Made by a program: the position numbers and the translations under genes. The notes beneath the pieces were generated by a model. The model was not told where the DNA came from. It was given only the letters and a program-made list of their open reading frames with translations, and made no database searches. A DNA stretch of 64,000 bases from the NCBI GenBank assembly GCA_017457865.1, contig JAFTGN010000101.1, positions 82,201-146,200 on the forward strand, written 5' to 3'. Numbering within the stretch: position 1 is the stretch's first letter; the number at the start of each line of letters is the position of its first letter. This document shows positions 44,869-54,266 of the stretch, one piece after another. The stretch comes from Lachnospiraceae bacterium. GTDB lineage: Bacteria > Bacillota > Clostridia > Lachnospirales > Lachnospiraceae.

Positions 44869-45760
44869 ATGGCGGCAAACAGCAGGCTGAGAATGATAAT
44901 CTCAAAGCTGAGTTGGCGTGGTTCCGTCGTAAACTTTTCCAATCATCCAGCGAACATGGAAAGTCCGGTGTCGAAGGGCAGCTAAATCTTTTCGATGGTA
45001 TCGAAAAGGATGGAAAGCCGGTTGAGCTCATAGAGCCGGAGATCGTTCCGCAGAAAAAGAAATCCCGCAAGAAAAAGCCTACACTGAAGGAACAGTTCAA
45101 GGACATCCCGACCAGACAGGTTACTGTAGACACACTCTCTGAGAAGGACACGGTCTGCCCGTTATGCGGCACACAGATGGTGCCGATCGGCACGGAAGTG
45201 ATCCACAGCGGGATCGTATATACACCGCCTAAACTGGAACGTGTTGAATATGTGGCAACTACTTATGGCTGTCCCGAATGCAGGGATACAGAAGAACCGC
45301 AGTTTATCAAGGATAATGGGAAACCTGCCCTGATGGCAGGAAGCTATATCTCGGAATCATTGCTTGCATATATCCTCTATCGCAAATATGCACTATACGT
45401 GCCACTATACCGGCAGGAGCAGGATTTCCTGCAGCTGGGTGCGTTGATAGGGCGCACATCGATGGCTAAGTGGGCCATTATCGCTGGGCAGGAGTACATG
45501 CAGCGGCTGTATGACTACCTTCACCGAGAACTGTTAAGACGCCGGTTTCTGATGATGGATGAGACACCGGTCCAGGTATTGAAAGAAGATGGGCGTTGCA
45601 GTCTGAGTAATAACCTGAGTGAAAACTCAATCCGTCCTGTAACAGTAGGAAGACGGAACTGACTTTTCTCCGACACACCAGATAGGGCCACGGATTTAGT
45701 TCGTGTATGCATTTTGTATAATTCTCATGAAGCAATATAATTGCCGCAGTCAAACACCTC
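44869..45760 (+). pseudogene. IS66 transposase (TnpC-like), internally deleted
   Basis: The ATG at 44869 follows AAAGGAG. One base is missing near 44887, after which the frame at 44913-45662 gives A-E-L-A-W-F-R-R-K-L-F and the zinc-ribbon pairs C-P-L-C and C-P-E-C. It then reaches M-D-E-T-P-V-Q-V-L near residue 220. There the protein jumps from K-E-D-G-R straight to C-S-L-S-N-N-L-S-E-N, losing the middle of the catalytic domain. A TGA replaces the Trp codon in the next conserved segment (R-R-N-stop-L-F-S-D-T-P) and homology fades by 45700. Confidence 0.85.
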
Positions 45761-45779
45761 ATTTATGAATGAATCTTAC

Positions 45780-46060
45780 ATGTAATGTTTTTACTGCAAT
45801 TTTAAATGCATGTGTATGTTTCAACATCATCTTCTGGAAAACCCAACCATTGGATTGGTCTGAAGCACGTCTACCTTTCGTCCCTCCTGTGCTTCATGGA
45901 AATAAATTGTATATTTGCCATCCTCAAAAATACATCAAAAATTAAGCGGTACAATATATTTTTTTTCATTATCATTCAGTCCAAGATGCAGGCAAATGCA
46001 TTTTTCCATTACCTCACAAATTTTATTCAAATCCGTAATTTCTCTATCTTTTCTTCTCAT
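45780..46060 (-). pseudogene. Pyridoxamine-phosphate-oxidase-like (NimA-type) flavin protein, degraded
   Basis: ATG at 46060 with SD AAGGAGG inside the end of the EamA gene. The first 41 codons (M-R-R-K-D-R-E-I-T through Y-I-V-P-L-N-F) are typical of small PNPOx-fold proteins, including the nitroimidazole-reductase type. A TGA at 45937-45935 follows. The same frame then continues with F-E-D-G-K-Y-T-I-Y-F-H and G-R-K-V-D-V-L until another stop near 45830, after a frameshift. The C-terminal half is lost towards the IS66 remnant. Confidence 0.7.
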
Positions 46061-46964
46061 CGTCTTTTCCTCCTTTGTATGCGATATATTCGATAGGAAC
46101 TAAAATCAATAAAAAACCAATCATATCCAGCCAAACCAATTTTGTTAAACCAACTCCCACCGAAACCAATGCACAAAAAATAGGTTCCACGGTTACAAAT
46201 AAACTGGCTTTCATGCTGCCTAAAATTGCAACTCCTTTTCCATATAAAACCGTAGGGATCAGCGAACTAAACAACATAATAAAAGTGGTAATTGCGATTA
46301 CAAGCGGAGTCACAGTAATGTTTGTGCGATAACTACCTGTTAAAATGAATAAAACTATACCGCCTATCAGCATACCGATTCCGACTGTCTCAACTAAACC
46401 ATATTCCTCAAATAATCGTCCGGGTGCAATCGTATAAACCACATAGGAAACAGCTGCCACAAGTCCCCAAAATACAGCAGTCGGTGACATATTCAACTGC
46501 ATTAAATTGCAATGCGTTGCCACCACAAACACACCTACAAATGCCGACAGCACAGCGATGACCTCATAAATTTTCGGTTTTTTCCTTTTATGAATGGAAG
46601 TACATATCAGGATCAAGACCGGATATATATACTGGATTACTGTGGCAGTTGCAGCATTCGATGCATCCACGGCTGCAAAATAAGAAAACTGCATTGTCAT
46701 AATTCCAATCATTGCAAAAAATATAAAGTACGCCGTGTCCCATCTGGAATGCAGAATGCGCAGAGACTCTTTGCCTCTGCGCAATAAACAAAACACGGTA
46801 AGAATTGCTCCTGCAACCGTCATTCGTACGGAAGAGAGAAATGCCGGAGATATATCGGAATTACGAAACAGGACTTGACCCATTACTCCTCCCAAGCCCC
46901 ACATCATGCCACAAGACACTACGCTGAGTATACCCATCTGATCTCTTTTTCTTAACATTGCCAT
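46044..46964 (-). CDS. EamA/DMT family transporter
   Basis: 306 aa with about ten hydrophobic segments in two EamA repeats (about 10-140 and 155-295). Characteristic stretches are M-M-W-G-L-G-G and the A-A-T-A-T-V-I-Q-Y-I-Y-P segment. Family members move amino acids or other metabolites, often outwards; the substrate is unknown. It is the last intact gene of the amino-compound island, ten bases after the GabT-like gene, and overlaps the following flavin-protein remnant by 17 bases. Confidence 0.85.
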   Translation of the reverse strand: MAMLRKRDQMGILSVVSCGMMWGLGGVMGQVLFRNSDISPAFLSSVRMTVAGAILTVFCLLRRGKESLRILHSRWDTAYFIFFAMIGIMTMQFSYFAAVDASNAATATVIQYIYPVLILICTSIHKRKKPKIYEVIAVLSAFVGVFVVATHCNLMQLNMSPTAVFWGLVAAVSYVVYTIAPGRLFEEYGLVETVGIGMLIGGIVLFILTGSYRTNITVTPLVIAITTFIMLFSSLIPTVLYGKGVAILGSMKASLFVTVEPIFCALVSVGVGLTKLVWLDMIGFLLILVPIEYIAYKGGKDDEKKR

Positions 46965-46973
46965 CTCTCTGCC

Positions 46974-48326
46974 TTAAATTAATTTCTTGATTGCATTTTC
47001 CATAATATCAAATCCTGCCTCCAGCTGTTCATCCGTAATAACAAGCGGCGCAAGGAATCGGATAACATTACCGTAAGTTCCTGCATTTTCAATCAAAAGG
47101 CCATTTCCCGCACACTCACGAATCAGCTTTCCTACAAACTCTGTTGCAGGCTCTTTGGTTGACTGATCCTTTACAAATTCTACACCAACCATTCCACCAA
47201 GACCTCTGACATCTCCCACGACACCATATTTTTTCTTCCAAGAACCAAATCTTGCTTTACATTTTTCTCCCAATTCCATTGAACGCTCACAAAGCCTGTC
47301 TCTCTCTATAATCTCTAATACCTTCAATCCTGCTGCACATGCCAATGCATTTCCACCATAAGTACCGCCGATCACACCGACCGGAACCGCATCCATGATC
47401 TCCGCTCTCGCAATAATAGCAGAAAGCGGAACGCCGGCTGCAATTGATTTTGCTGTGGTAATGATATCCGGTGAACAACCTGCTTCCTCCCAATAGCAAC
47501 TTGCAAAAAGTTTGCCGGTGCGTCCAAAGCCGCTCTGTACTTCATCTGCCATCAAAAGAATTCCGTTTTCATCGCAAATTTTACGAATTGCTTTTACCCA
47601 GGCAATTGGTGCCGGTATAAATCCGCCTTCACCCTGAAGCGGCTCTACTACAATTGCGGCAATTTTATCTGCCGGAGAACATTCCTCAAATACGGTATTT
47701 AATCTTTCTACATAATAAGAAATTGCCTCCTCATCAGACATATGACCGGGAGCACGATACAAATACGGAAACTCTGCACGATAAACACCATCAGGAAACG
47801 GTCCCATCCCAAGCGCATACGATTTCTTGGAAGTCATTGCCATCGTTAACATCGTTCTTCCGTGAAATGCACCGGAAAACACAATGATATTAGGTCTGCC
47901 CGTAAAAGCTTTCGCAATCTTAACACCGTTTTCATCAGCCTCTGCACCACTGTTTGCAAAGAATGTTTTCTTGTTTTCGCCCTTAACGGGAACTAATTTA
48001 TTTAATTTCTCAGCAAGCGCCACATAACCTTCGTGTGTAACAATATTGAACATACCGTGAAAGTAATTTTCAGCCTGTGTTTTTACAGCCTCTACCACCT
48101 CCGGATGACAATGCCCAACATTCAGAACACCTACACCACCGACAAAATCCAAAAAGCGGTTTCCATCCACATCTTCAATGATTGCCCCCTGCGCATGATC
48201 CATAACACAGGGATAAATACAACGAATTGCACCTGGTACAGCCGCTTCTCTTCTGGCGATCACTTCTTTTGCTTTAGGTCCCGGTACATACTCTGTAATA
48301 ATTCTAGGTAATTCATCTTTTAGCAT
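46974..48326 (-). CDS. Class-III aminotransferase, 4-aminobutyrate transaminase-like
   Basis: 450 aa PLP enzyme of fold type I. N-S-G-A-E-A-D-E-N near residue 125 binds the cofactor phosphate, D-E-V-Q-S-G-F-G-R-T-G near residue 262 holds the cofactor Asp, and the Schiff-base Lys is in T-T-A-K-S-I-A-A-G near residue 290. The closest named group is GabT (4-aminobutyrate/2-oxoglutarate), but related enzymes act on 5-aminovalerate, beta-alanine or ornithine. SD AAGGAGG. It follows the Fe-alcohol dehydrogenase by 20 bp, which suggests that the aldehyde it forms is reduced to a hydroxy acid. Confidence 0.85.
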   Translation of the reverse strand: MLKDELPRIITEYVPGPKAKEVIARREAAVPGAIRCIYPCVMDHAQGAIIEDVDGNRFLDFVGGVGVLNVGHCHPEVVEAVKTQAENYFHGMFNIVTHEGYVALAEKLNKLVPVKGENKKTFFANSGAEADENGVKIAKAFTGRPNIIVFSGAFHGRTMLTMAMTSKKSYALGMGPFPDGVYRAEFPYLYRAPGHMSDEEAISYYVERLNTVFEECSPADKIAAIVVEPLQGEGGFIPAPIAWVKAIRKICDENGILLMADEVQSGFGRTGKLFASCYWEEAGCSPDIITTAKSIAAGVPLSAIIARAEIMDAVPVGVIGGTYGGNALACAAGLKVLEIIERDRLCERSMELGEKCKARFGSWKKKYGVVGDVRGLGGMVGVEFVKDQSTKEPATEFVGKLIRECAGNGLLIENAGTYGNVIRFLAPLVITDEQLEAGFDIMENAIKKLI

Positions 48327-48346
48327 ATTATTGTCCTCCTTTATAT

Positions 48347-49483
48347 TTATAGTGCCTTATAATACAAGTCACGAATTTCTTCGTTCGAAAATATCTTCGG
48401 GTGAGCATTCATTGCAGGCATTGAGACTTTCAGACAATTATCCACCATCCAGTCAATATCCGCCTCCTCAATTCCCTCTTTCGATAAGGTTGTTTTCAGA
48501 TCGATTTCTTCCAATAAAAGATTTAATTGATCTACAAAATCTGTTGCACCTCTGCCACCTAATATTTGTGAAATCTCGCCAAATTTTTCCGGTGCATAAA
48601 CTACCGTCTCTTGATAGATTACAGGAGAAAGTGCAGCCAATCCACGACCATGAACAATGTTTTTTAAACCACTGGCCGGATGCTCCATTCCATGCGGAGC
48701 AGCTACTCCCGCCATGTTAATGCACATTCCACCAAGCGTACTTGCCAATGTCACCTCACTCCATGCATCCAAATCCGAATGATCCTTCAACGCCTTCTTT
48801 ATATTTTTTGCTATAAGTTTCATACCGTACAATGCCTGCATTTCTACTATCGGCTGCGTTGATTGAGAAAGATATGCCTCCATATTATGACAGAGCGCAT
48901 CAAACATGACCGGTGCCGCCACGTAATTTGGCATAGTTGACATCAGCGTTGGATCAATAATAGATACTTTTGGAACACTTACAATATTTCTGAGGGATTT
49001 TTTGTCATTAGTTACTGTATTTGTCAGAACCGCAAAACAGTTGCCCTCACTTCCGGTGCCACATGTAGTCGGAATTGCAATTAGAGGTAATGCCCGATTT
49101 CCCTGTTTTACACCATATATGTAATCAAAGATGTCACCCTCATTGAAATATGCAAACGCAATTGCTTTAGAACAATCAATAATGCTTCCGCCCCCTAATG
49201 CGATTACAACCTCAGCTCCAAAATCCTTGGCAACAGCAACTCCTTCATAAACTGTATCAACAATAGGATTTGGTGTTACCTTATCAAACACTATTACATC
49301 CACACCAGCCTCTTTCAAAAGTACCATAACACGATTCAGAAGACCGGTACGCTTTGTACTGCCTTGACCGGTGACCAACAAAGCCTTGGTTCCGTATTTT
49401 TTTGTTTCTGTGCTCAAAACATCTACCTTGCCGACACCAAATATCAAATTTACAGGCAAATGATACCGAAATTCCCTACTCAC
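48347..49483 (-). CDS. Iron-containing alcohol dehydrogenase
   Basis: 378 aa from the GTG at 49483, seven bases after AGAAAGAGG (the GTG at 49492 lies inside that site). The N-terminal nucleotide-binding G-G-G-S-I-I-D-C-S-K-A motif is near residue 95. The metal-binding region includes D-A-L-C-H-N-M-E-A-Y near 200 and A-P-H-G-M-E-H-P near 265. Type-III ADHs reduce aldehydes with NAD(P)H. Here a semialdehyde made by one of the neighbouring aminotransferases, for example succinate semialdehyde to 4-hydroxybutyrate, is the likely substrate by context. Confidence 0.88.
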   Translation of the reverse strand: MSREFRYHLPVNLIFGVGKVDVLSTETKKYGTKALLVTGQGSTKRTGLLNRVMVLLKEAGVDVIVFDKVTPNPIVDTVYEGVAVAKDFGAEVVIALGGGSIIDCSKAIAFAYFNEGDIFDYIYGVKQGNRALPLIAIPTTCGTGSEGNCFAVLTNTVTNDKKSLRNIVSVPKVSIIDPTLMSTMPNYVAAPVMFDALCHNMEAYLSQSTQPIVEMQALYGMKLIAKNIKKALKDHSDLDAWSEVTLASTLGGMCINMAGVAAPHGMEHPASGLKNIVHGRGLAALSPVIYQETVVYAPEKFGEISQILGGRGATDFVDQLNLLLEEIDLKTTLSKEGIEEADIDWMVDNCLKVSMPAMNAHPKIFSNEEIRDLYYKAL

Positions 49484-49587
49484 CCAAATCACCTCTTTCT
49501 GTCAACATCTCTATTGTTTTATTATAGTTAACAAAATTTCTAAAGCAAGCAATGTTCATCCTATTTTCTTTGTGCATCCGCACAATG

Positions 49588-50895
49588 TTAGGCTGTTAAT
49601 TCCACAAGAACTACATCTGCAATCTCCAGAGTTCTCTGAATATCTTCCACTGTATGCATTGCCGAAATATATTCTCGTCCGCGCTCGTCCGTCATTCGTA
49701 CACCATACTCCTCCATGGCTTTTACAAATTTCTCATAGAATTCGATATCTGCAAACTCCAACCATTCACGATAGTCCTTCACATCATGGTCAAACCCAAA
49801 ATAAAGTACAAATATTCCCCCAATATGTCTGGTATACACCTTTAAATTGTATTTTTTTGCAAGCCTTTGAAACCCCTCGCAAAGCATTTCACCCATATCT
49901 TCCAAATGCTCATACAAACCAGGTTTACTTATTTCCTCCATAGTTGCAAGTGCTGCCACGGTCCCCAAAGGATTTCCGTTAAAGGTACCTGCAGCGTGCA
50001 ATCCACATTCCATGATTTCTTTTTTGCCAACCACCGCTCCAAAAGGATAACCACTTGCAATAGCTTTGGCAAAAGTAGAAATATCCGGTGTCACACCATA
50101 ATATTCCTGTGCACCACCTCTGGATGCCCGAAACCCAGTGATCACCTCATCAAAAATAAGCAATACCTTATATTTTATTGTCAATTTGCGAAGTCCCTCA
50201 AGAAAACCGGGAAGTGGTAAAATAGGACCTGAATCACACATAATTGGCTCCGTTATTACTGCAGCGATTTCGTCCCCTTGTTCCTTTAAGGTTTTTTCCA
50301 AGATTTCTAAATCATTCCAGGGAAGAACGATCAGATCATCTGCGGAAGATAATCTCTGCCCTTTGGTATGTATGATTTTATTGGGACAATTTCTGTCACC
50401 AAGCTCCTCAACAGAACCCGCACAGATACTGATTTTCTCCTCATCTGACCACCCATGATACTGCCCCTCAAATTTCACGATTTTGTATCTTCCGGTATAT
50501 GCCCTTGCAAGGCGAAGAGCATACATGACCACTTCGGTTCCGGAATTCTGAAAACTCACCTGCTCTGCTGATGGAATCATCTCTGTCAGGCGCTTCCCAA
50601 GTTCTCCTAGTTCTTTTGTCGGAGCAGAAAAATGTGTTCCTCGCTTAAGCTGATTTGTCACTGCCCTATCCACTGTTTCCGGACAATATCCCAAAAGCAT
50701 TGCTCCAAACCCTGCCACATAATCAATATACTCATTTCCATCTACATCATATAATTTAGAACCTTTTGCATATGCCATCGAAATCGGGTAATCCTGATAC
50801 TTTGCTTTATGAAAATAACTGCCCACTCCATCGATGACATATTCCTTGTTTTCCTCATATAATAACCTCGACTTTGTTGTAATATATTTTTTCAT
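49588..50895 (-). CDS. Class-III aminotransferase related to glutamate-1-semialdehyde aminomutase
   Basis: 435 aa. N-S-G-T-E-V-V-M-Y-A-L-R-L-A-R near residue 115, F-D-E-V-I-T-G-F-R near 250 and Lys in F-A-K-A-I-A-S-G-Y-P near 275 are HemL-like. A heme role is unlikely, since no other tetrapyrrole gene is near. It lies between an amino acid ABC transporter and the Fe-ADH, so it probably acts on the imported compound. GAGGTC precedes the ATG. Confidence 0.82.
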   Translation of the reverse strand: MKKYITTKSRLLYEENKEYVIDGVGSYFHKAKYQDYPISMAYAKGSKLYDVDGNEYIDYVAGFGAMLLGYCPETVDRAVTNQLKRGTHFSAPTKELGELGKRLTEMIPSAEQVSFQNSGTEVVMYALRLARAYTGRYKIVKFEGQYHGWSDEEKISICAGSVEELGDRNCPNKIIHTKGQRLSSADDLIVLPWNDLEILEKTLKEQGDEIAAVITEPIMCDSGPILPLPGFLEGLRKLTIKYKVLLIFDEVITGFRASRGGAQEYYGVTPDISTFAKAIASGYPFGAVVGKKEIMECGLHAAGTFNGNPLGTVAALATMEEISKPGLYEHLEDMGEMLCEGFQRLAKKYNLKVYTRHIGGIFVLYFGFDHDVKDYREWLEFADIEFYEKFVKAMEEYGVRMTDERGREYISAMHTVEDIQRTLEIADVVLVELTA

Positions 50896-50920
50896 AGCAT
50901 GACCTCATATTTTATTTTGA

Positions 50921-50958
50921 AAAATGCCCTCTGCCACGGGTGCCGCAGCAGAGGGCAT
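50921..50958 (-). terminator. Hairpin after the amino acid-binding lipoprotein gene
   Basis: 11-bp stem ATGCCCTCTGC / GCAGAGGGCAT followed on the minus strand by five T. It probably reduces read-through from the transporter genes into the aminotransferase genes. Confidence 0.8.
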
Positions 50959-50974
50959 CTGTGTGCTTAACAGA

Positions 50975-51889
50975 TTACTGTTTGTTTGCTGTCTTGCCGT
51001 CCTCGACACCTACGAAATAGTCTTCGTTTAGACCAAAGTCTTTTAAAATCTGCAGCAATGTACCATCTTCTTTCATCTCATTCAATACTGCATTGAACTC
51101 TTCCAGAAATGCCTTGTCCTGAAACCGCACTGCTGCGCCGATCCTACCCGAAGCCTCTGCTTCATAAGGACTGAGCATTTCCAAATCAAGATTAGAATCC
51201 TTTGATAATGTGTAGGCCAATACAATACCATCCGTAACAGCTGCATCTACCTTACCGGTATTGACCGCAGTCATTAAAGTGGACTGGTTTTCATAACCGA
51301 CAAGCTCTTTGATCTTGCCTTCGTCAAGCCATTTTTCAGCAGTTTCATAGAATGCGGTACCGGGCTGAGCACCCATAGATGCATTTACAAGGGATTCTTT
51401 TGTTGTGAATTCCGATCCCTTCTTTACTACAACCGCTTCACCTTCTTGATACCAAACATCCGTAAACAAAGCTACATCCAGTCTTTCGTCCTTGATATAC
51501 ATTGCGTCTACTACCATATCAACGCTGTTATTATTCAACTCAACCAGCATGTTGGAGAAATCGATAACCTTCATTTTAATTTCTGGAATTTCCATTCTCT
51601 TACACACCTCATTAAAAATCATAATATCAATACCAGCCAACTCGCCTGTATTAATATCCTGATAACACAAAGGTGCGTCATTTGATGAAGCAATCGTAAT
51701 ATACCCTTTCTCCTTAATTGATTTCAGTAATTCAGACTCCCCACCTGCTTCCGTTGCCACAGAAGCTTCGACGGAACTTTCTGTCACACCAGTAGAAACA
51801 GCCTCCGTCGAAATGGATGATCCGCATCCTGCAACCCCCCCCATTAACATTACACCACATAGTGCTGCTGCCAGAATCCTCTTTCTCAT
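50975..51889 (-). CDS. Polar amino acid ABC transporter binding lipoprotein (family 3)
   Basis: 304 aa. Signal peptide with lipobox G-G-V-A-G-C (Cys near residue 22), a Ser/Thr/Glu linker, then a family-3 binding domain (T-I-A-S-S-N-D-A-P-L-C-Y-Q-D near residue 70, and D-A-A-V-T-D-G-I-V-L-A-Y near 220). The permease gene lies upstream on the same strand. The ligand is not determined; neighbouring enzymes point to an amino acid or amino-acid-derived amine. Confidence 0.9.
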   Translation of the reverse strand: MRKRILAAALCGVMLMGGVAGCGSSISTEAVSTGVTESSVEASVATEAGGESELLKSIKEKGYITIASSNDAPLCYQDINTGELAGIDIMIFNEVCKRMEIPEIKMKVIDFSNMLVELNNNSVDMVVDAMYIKDERLDVALFTDVWYQEGEAVVVKKGSEFTTKESLVNASMGAQPGTAFYETAEKWLDEGKIKELVGYENQSTLMTAVNTGKVDAAVTDGIVLAYTLSKDSNLDLEMLSPYEAEASGRIGAAVRFQDKAFLEEFNAVLNEMKEDGTLLQILKDFGLNEDYFVGVEDGKTANKQ

Positions 51890-51947
51890 AACTTTTTCCT
51901 CACTTTCTTAATAATTCATTTTATGCAAATTTACAGTATGAGCGTAT

Positions 51948-52646
51948 TTATTTCCCTCTGTGTTTTAATTTTTTCTCCAGAACCACAGATACTCTGGACA
52001 AGGGAACAGAGATGACCAAGTATACCAAAGCCAACAAAGTGTATGCCTCAACCGTTAAAAATGTCTGTGAAGCAAATGTTTTGGTACGGAGCAACAGTTC
52101 CTGTACGGAAATCATTGCAAGTAAGGAAGTATCCTTTATCATCATTACCAGATAATTGCCAAAAACTGGGATTGAATTCCGAAGCGCAGGAGGAATAATG
52201 AACTTGAACAATACCTGTCTCTCCGAATATCCTAACGCCAAACCTGCTTCTCTTTGTCCCGGATCAACTGCCATGATCGCAGATCTAATCACCTCCGACA
52301 TATAACATCCATAGTTTATGCCAAACCCAATAATACCGGCTACAACCGGCTTAATCTGCAACCCTGTCTTTATCCCAAACAGCATAAAAAAGGCATCACA
52401 TAGCATCGGTATCACATAGTAAATATAGAAAAACTGTACCAACAATGGCGTGCCTCTAATTAACTCAACAAACAAAACCAGCAGCCTGTTCAATATCTTA
52501 TACTTACTTGTCCTCCCGATTGCCAAGAGTAAACTGATCACTAAGGAAACCAGAAAACCAAATACCGTCACATAAATGACAACACCGATACCTTGTATTA
52601 AACTGGGACCCAATGTAGAAAATGTCTTGCTCCAATACAATTTCAT
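51948..52646 (-). CDS. Polar amino acid ABC transporter permease
   Basis: 232 aa from the ATG at 52646 (SD GGGAGG). Five or so membrane helices. The family start resembles HisM/GlnP, with V-E-L-I-R-G-T-P-L-L-V-Q and the ATPase-contact loop R-E-A-G-L-A-L-G-Y near residue 135. It is the only permease here and would homodimerise. 13 bp separate it from the ATPase gene. Confidence 0.92.
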   Translation of the reverse strand: MKLYWSKTFSTLGPSLIQGIGVVIYVTVFGFLVSLVISLLLAIGRTSKYKILNRLLVLFVELIRGTPLLVQFFYIYYVIPMLCDAFFMLFGIKTGLQIKPVVAGIIGFGINYGCYMSEVIRSAIMAVDPGQREAGLALGYSERQVLFKFIIPPALRNSIPVFGNYLVMMIKDTSLLAMISVQELLLRTKTFASQTFLTVEAYTLLALVYLVISVPLSRVSVVLEKKLKHRGK

Positions 52647-52659
52647 AACTGTTTCCTCC

Positions 52660-53394
52660 CTACTCATTTAAAACTCTGGATAGAAATTCTTTTGTTCTTT
52701 CATTTTTAGGGTTTGTAAAAATCACTTCCGGAGGCTCATCTTCCACAACATACCCTTCGTCCATAAAAATAACTCTGTCCGCCACATCTCTTGCAAATCC
52801 CATCTCATGAGTAACCACAATCATGGTCATCCCATCAGCCGCCAACCTTTTCATAACCTCAAGTACATCTCCGACCAATTCCGGATCCAACGCTGATGTT
52901 GGTTCATCAAACAACAACATTTCCGGATCCATGGCCAATGCTCTTGCAATAGCAACTCTTTGCTGTTGTCCGCCAGAAAGCGTATCCGGATACACATCCG
53001 CTTTTTCTTTCATTCCAACCTTGCCCAAAAGTTCCATAGCCTTTTCCTTTGCAGCTGTCTTGCCCATTTTGTTTAACTGAATCGGTGCCATCATAACGTT
53101 TTCCAAAACCGTGTGTAACTGAAACAAGTTAAAACGCTGAAAAACCATCCCGACGTGCTTGCGATAATCTGTTACCAACTTTCCAAGTTTCGTAATGTCA
53201 TTACCTTGATAAAGGATTTCTCCGCCAGAAGGAGTTTCTAAAAGATTTAAACATCGAAGCATTGTACTTTTACCCGATCCAGATGGACCGATAATCACTA
53301 CTACCTGGCCTTTTTCAATTTCTAAATTAATATCTCTTAGAACCTGCAAATCATCAAACGACTTAGATAGATTTTTTATTTGCATCATTGCCAT
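52660..53394 (-). CDS. Polar amino acid ABC transporter ATPase (GlnQ-like)
   Basis: 244 aa from the ATG at 53394, seven bases after a GGGGG-type SD (an ATG at 53400 is too close). Walker [11 protein letters not shown] loop V-F-Q-R-F-N-L-F, signature [15 protein letters not shown], Walker [13 protein letters not shown] and switch H in V-V-T-H-E-M. Partner of the adjacent permease and binding protein. Confidence 0.94.
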   Translation of the reverse strand: MAMMQIKNLSKSFDDLQVLRDINLEIEKGQVVVIIGPSGSGKSTMLRCLNLLETPSGGEILYQGNDITKLGKLVTDYRKHVGMVFQRFNLFQLHTVLENVMMAPIQLNKMGKTAAKEKAMELLGKVGMKEKADVYPDTLSGGQQQRVAIARALAMDPEMLLFDEPTSALDPELVGDVLEVMKRLAADGMTMIVVTHEMGFARDVADRVIFMDEGYVVEDEPPEVIFTNPKNERTKEFLSRVLNE

Positions 53395-53412
53395 ATCCAT
53401 TACCCCCTAAAA

Positions 53413-53446
53413 GGAAGGAGCCTATCCTGTTTGGATAAGCTCCCTT
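53413..53446 (-). terminator. Hairpin upstream of the amino acid transporter genes
   Basis: About 11 bp of pairing with two G-U pairs (GGAGCTTATCC against GGATAGGCTCC) followed by a T-rich tail on the minus strand. It may separate the kinase-like gene from the transporter. Confidence 0.45.
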
Positions 53447-53455
53447 GCTCTAACC

Positions 53456-54052
53456 TTACATAAATTTTTTTTGAACCAAATCTGCCAACATCTCTGCCGT
53501 CCCATCAACCCCCAGCAGGCTGGAATTAATAAGCAAATCTTTATATTTCATATCGTTGATTGCATAGCCTGTGTAATGCTTATGGTAGCTTGCCCTCGCC
53601 TTGTCTACATCCACAATCATTTTTCTCGCCTCCTGTTCCTTCATATTTAAAAGTTCTACACAGTTTTTTAATTTATCTCCAAAAGATGCATAGATATAAA
53701 CATGAAAAGCATTTTCCATATTTTTTAAGATGTAATCCGAACATCTACCCACAATTATGCAGGACTCTTTTTCAACTAACTGATTTATAATCTTTTGCTG
53801 TGTAATGAAAATGTTATCCTGTGTTTCATTTGTGCCCATGCCCAACGGATACTTCATATTAAAAAAAGCCGTTTTAGCTGACTCTTCTTGAGCAGATACA
53901 ACAGACAATGGAAGATTCATCTTCTTGGCGGTTTCTTCCACAATATCCCGGTCATAACACTCAATTCCTAAAATTTCCGCTGCCTTCTTTGCAATCGGAC
54001 GACCCATACTACCAAATTCTCTTGTTATTGTGACCGCATATTTTCCTGTCAT
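53456..54052 (-). CDS. Cytidylate kinase-like family protein
   Basis: 198 aa. The start M-T-G-K-Y-A-V-T-I-T-R-E-F-G-S-M-G-R-P-I-A holds a P-loop-like G-S-M-G-R segment characteristic of the cytidylate-kinase-like (PF13189-type) family. C-I-I-V-G-R-C-S-D-Y and a basic segment around D-K-A-R-A-S-Y-H-K-H-Y-T follow. These are distinct from housekeeping CMP kinase and are usually of unknown substrate. It lies between PucR and the transporter in the island, so a role linked to the imported compound is possible. Confidence 0.78.
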   Translation of the reverse strand: MTGKYAVTITREFGSMGRPIAKKAAEILGIECYDRDIVEETAKKMNLPLSVVSAQEESAKTAFFNMKYPLGMGTNETQDNIFITQQKIINQLVEKESCIIVGRCSDYILKNMENAFHVYIYASFGDKLKNCVELLNMKEQEARKMIVDVDKARASYHKHYTGYAINDMKYKDLLINSSLLGVDGTAEMLADLVQKKFM

Positions 54053-54143
54053 ATTGCTGTTTCCTTCCTAATTAAGCACATTTTATAAGGATCCAATGTA
54101 TATCCCATTTCTGCTATCTCCTGATAAATTCAACCACTGATAA

Positions 54144-54178
54144 CAAAAGCGCTACAAGAAACTTTCGTTTTTCTAGCA
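54144..54178 (-). terminator. Possible terminator after the PucR gene
   Basis: GCTACAAGAAAC / GTTTTTCTAGC pairs with one bulge and is followed by CTTTTG on the minus strand, in the 214-bp gap between the PucR and kinase-like genes. The rest of the gap shows nothing clear. Confidence 0.4.
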
Positions 54179-54266
54179 CCTTTGCTTAATCTGCATTTTA
54201 AGCAAATTTGTTCTTGTTTGCAACGTATAATATGCACAGGCTTAACAAACAATCTGCACAATTCCC

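Larger units (their letters stand above)
43906..45760 (+). mobile_element. Decayed IS66-family element
   Basis: Remnants of the three IS66 frames occur in the normal order. The first ends in the T-I-E-V-S-A-G-N-V-T-I-R type C-terminus. The second is TnpB-like. The third is the transposase, with the family's N-terminal zinc region and D-N-N-L-S-E-N-type C-terminus. Each carries frameshifts, stops or deletions, so the element is inactive. A 213-bp MITE sits between the second and third frames. Terminal repeats of the element itself could not be defined. Confidence 0.85.

Noticed and set aside
44632-44985. 117-aa frame across the MITE
   Set aside because: It runs through the palindromic MITE and out-of-frame transposase sequence; no protein family fits.
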